Assembly: GCA_023634235.1 (NCBI GenBank)
Contig: JAMKCF010000006.1
Span: 8,028,172 to 8,092,171, forward strand
Reading direction: 5' to 3'
Source of the DNA: Pisaster brevispinus
Lineage: Eukaryota > Echinodermata > Asteroidea > Forcipulatida > Asteriidae
Length of the DNA: 64,000 nucleotides
The notes under the pieces were generated by a model. That model saw only the letters and a list, made by a program, of their open reading frames with translations, was not told the origin of the DNA and did no database searches. Numbering within the stretch: position 1 is the stretch's first letter; every line of letters starts with the position of its first letter. Shown here in pieces: positions 63,395-64,000 of the stretch. The position numbers and the translations under genes are program-made.

Positions 63395-63580
63395 ATGGCG
63401 CTGTCACAGTGGATGCTGCTACTCCCTCCGGGCATGTACAGGGATCGCCTCAAATCGACCACAGCGCCAGAATTGATCGTATGTACCGATGAGCCGGGTA
63501 ACAGGAGGGTGTCCCGCAGACGGGGTGGTCATTCTCTCAGCGAAATTAATAAAAGTGACAATGCTGATTATGTAAAATAG
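63395..63580 (+). CDS. Possible first exon of a divergent gene, unidentified
   Basis: A 61-codon open frame begins with an ATG in a strong context (A at -3, G at +4), about 65 bp downstream of the CCAAT/TATA-like cluster, and divergent from the Smad gene. The peptide begins MALSQWMLLLPPGMYRDRLK and later becomes polar and basic. A GT that could be a donor occurs within CCGGGTAACA near 63498-63502, so the coding part could be shorter and continue beyond the window. I do not recognise the peptide. It may be a chance ORF in GC-richer promoter DNA. Confidence 0.22.
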   Translation: MALSQWMLLLPPGMYRDRLKSTTAPELIVCTDEPGNRRVSRRRGGHSLSEINKSDNADYVK

Positions 63581-64000
63581 ACAGAAAAATCATGTTGCCA
63601 TGGTGACGAGATTGAGGGACATTGAACCTACTCGAATTTATTCTCCATTCCTCGGTGTGTGCGCGTGCAAACAAATCAGTAACGAAAATGATCAATTAAT
63701 CTTTGCAAATACAGGTATTCCTTCCCGTTCTCGTTAAAGGGTTTCAAGGATTTCTGGCCCGATGTTGAATTCTTTAAAAAATTTGTGGTCTCAACGGCAA
63801 GAATGATTATGAGCGTGCGGACTAAGGCAAATTAATTTTGTAGGACCCTGTTCAAATTATTTGTTCTCAATCAATGCCCGTGGGTTTACGTTATGGACGT
63901 TGTTGTAATGTTTGGATTGAAACGGTTGAACTTGTTGTTTCGATAACGTCATGTATTGTTTCCCCCTCCAGTCTGCCGCGCTTGTTGTTAATGTGTTTGG
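63581..64000. other. Upstream sequence, nothing recognised
   Basis: No gene, repeat or clear regulatory motif was recognised in this end segment. It would lie inside the first intron of the proposed divergent gene if that gene is real. Confidence 0.5.

Noticed and set aside
1..64000. CRISPR array, bacterial operon, rRNA, provirus or intact transposase/reverse transcriptase
   Set aside because: No evenly spaced repeat-spacer pattern, no rRNA signature, no long coding ORF with polymerase or transposase motifs; the DNA is clearly intron-rich animal sequence.

Overview
This is animal genomic DNA. It is AT-rich, mostly non-coding and full of short interspersed repeats, homopolymer runs and microsatellites. 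I infer an echinoderm, most likely a sea star. The reasons are the overall texture, short inverted-repeat elements with ends related to a CCAATTTCATAGAGCTGC core, frequent AGGCCTAC-like words, and a chordate-like inhibitory Smad with an intron over 31 kb. The clade is an inference; no species-specific gene is present.

The one gene I can identify with confidence is a complete inhibitory Smad (SMAD6/7 type) on the minus strand, in four coding exons from 62592 down to 27545. Exon 1 (62154-62592) encodes the N-terminal MH1-like region. Exon 2 (61276-61329) is a 54-nt micro-exon carrying the PPPPY motif. Exon 3 (59407-59529) is a Ser/Thr-rich linker. Exon 4 (27545-28089) holds the whole MH2 domain. 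All three junctions are GT-AG and phase 1. The joined reading frame is 1161 nt (386 residues plus stop). The protein lacks the C-terminal SSXS of receptor-activated Smads, as expected for a feedback inhibitor of BMP/TGF-beta signalling that recruits HECT ubiquitin ligases through its PY motif.

Region by region: 1-27 kb is the 3' flank of the gene. It has no recognisable protein-coding gene and holds several inverted-repeat elements, a tRNA-derived SINE, a TACTCG-rich element and a degenerate tandem array (12.7-13.9 kb). 27.0-28.1 kb is the last exon plus 3' UTR. 28.1-59.4 kb is a 31.3-kb intron carrying dispersed repeats, including at least four copies of one family between 36.5 and 49.7 kb and a minus-strand SINE at 38.9-39.2 kb. 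59.4-62.6 kb holds exons 1-3. 62.6-64 kb is the upstream region. It contains a palindromic Smad-binding element (GTCTAGAC) with a GC-rich half-site five bases away, which suggests Smad-dependent autoregulation, and a possible divergent plus-strand first exon starting at 63395.

I found no bacterial-style operon, CRISPR array, rRNA or intact tRNA, and no intact transposase or reverse transcriptase. The most informative results are the full gene model with its micro-exon, the Smad-responsive element upstream, the AG/CT microsatellite serving as the splice acceptor tract of exon 3, and the pairs of related mobile-element copies.
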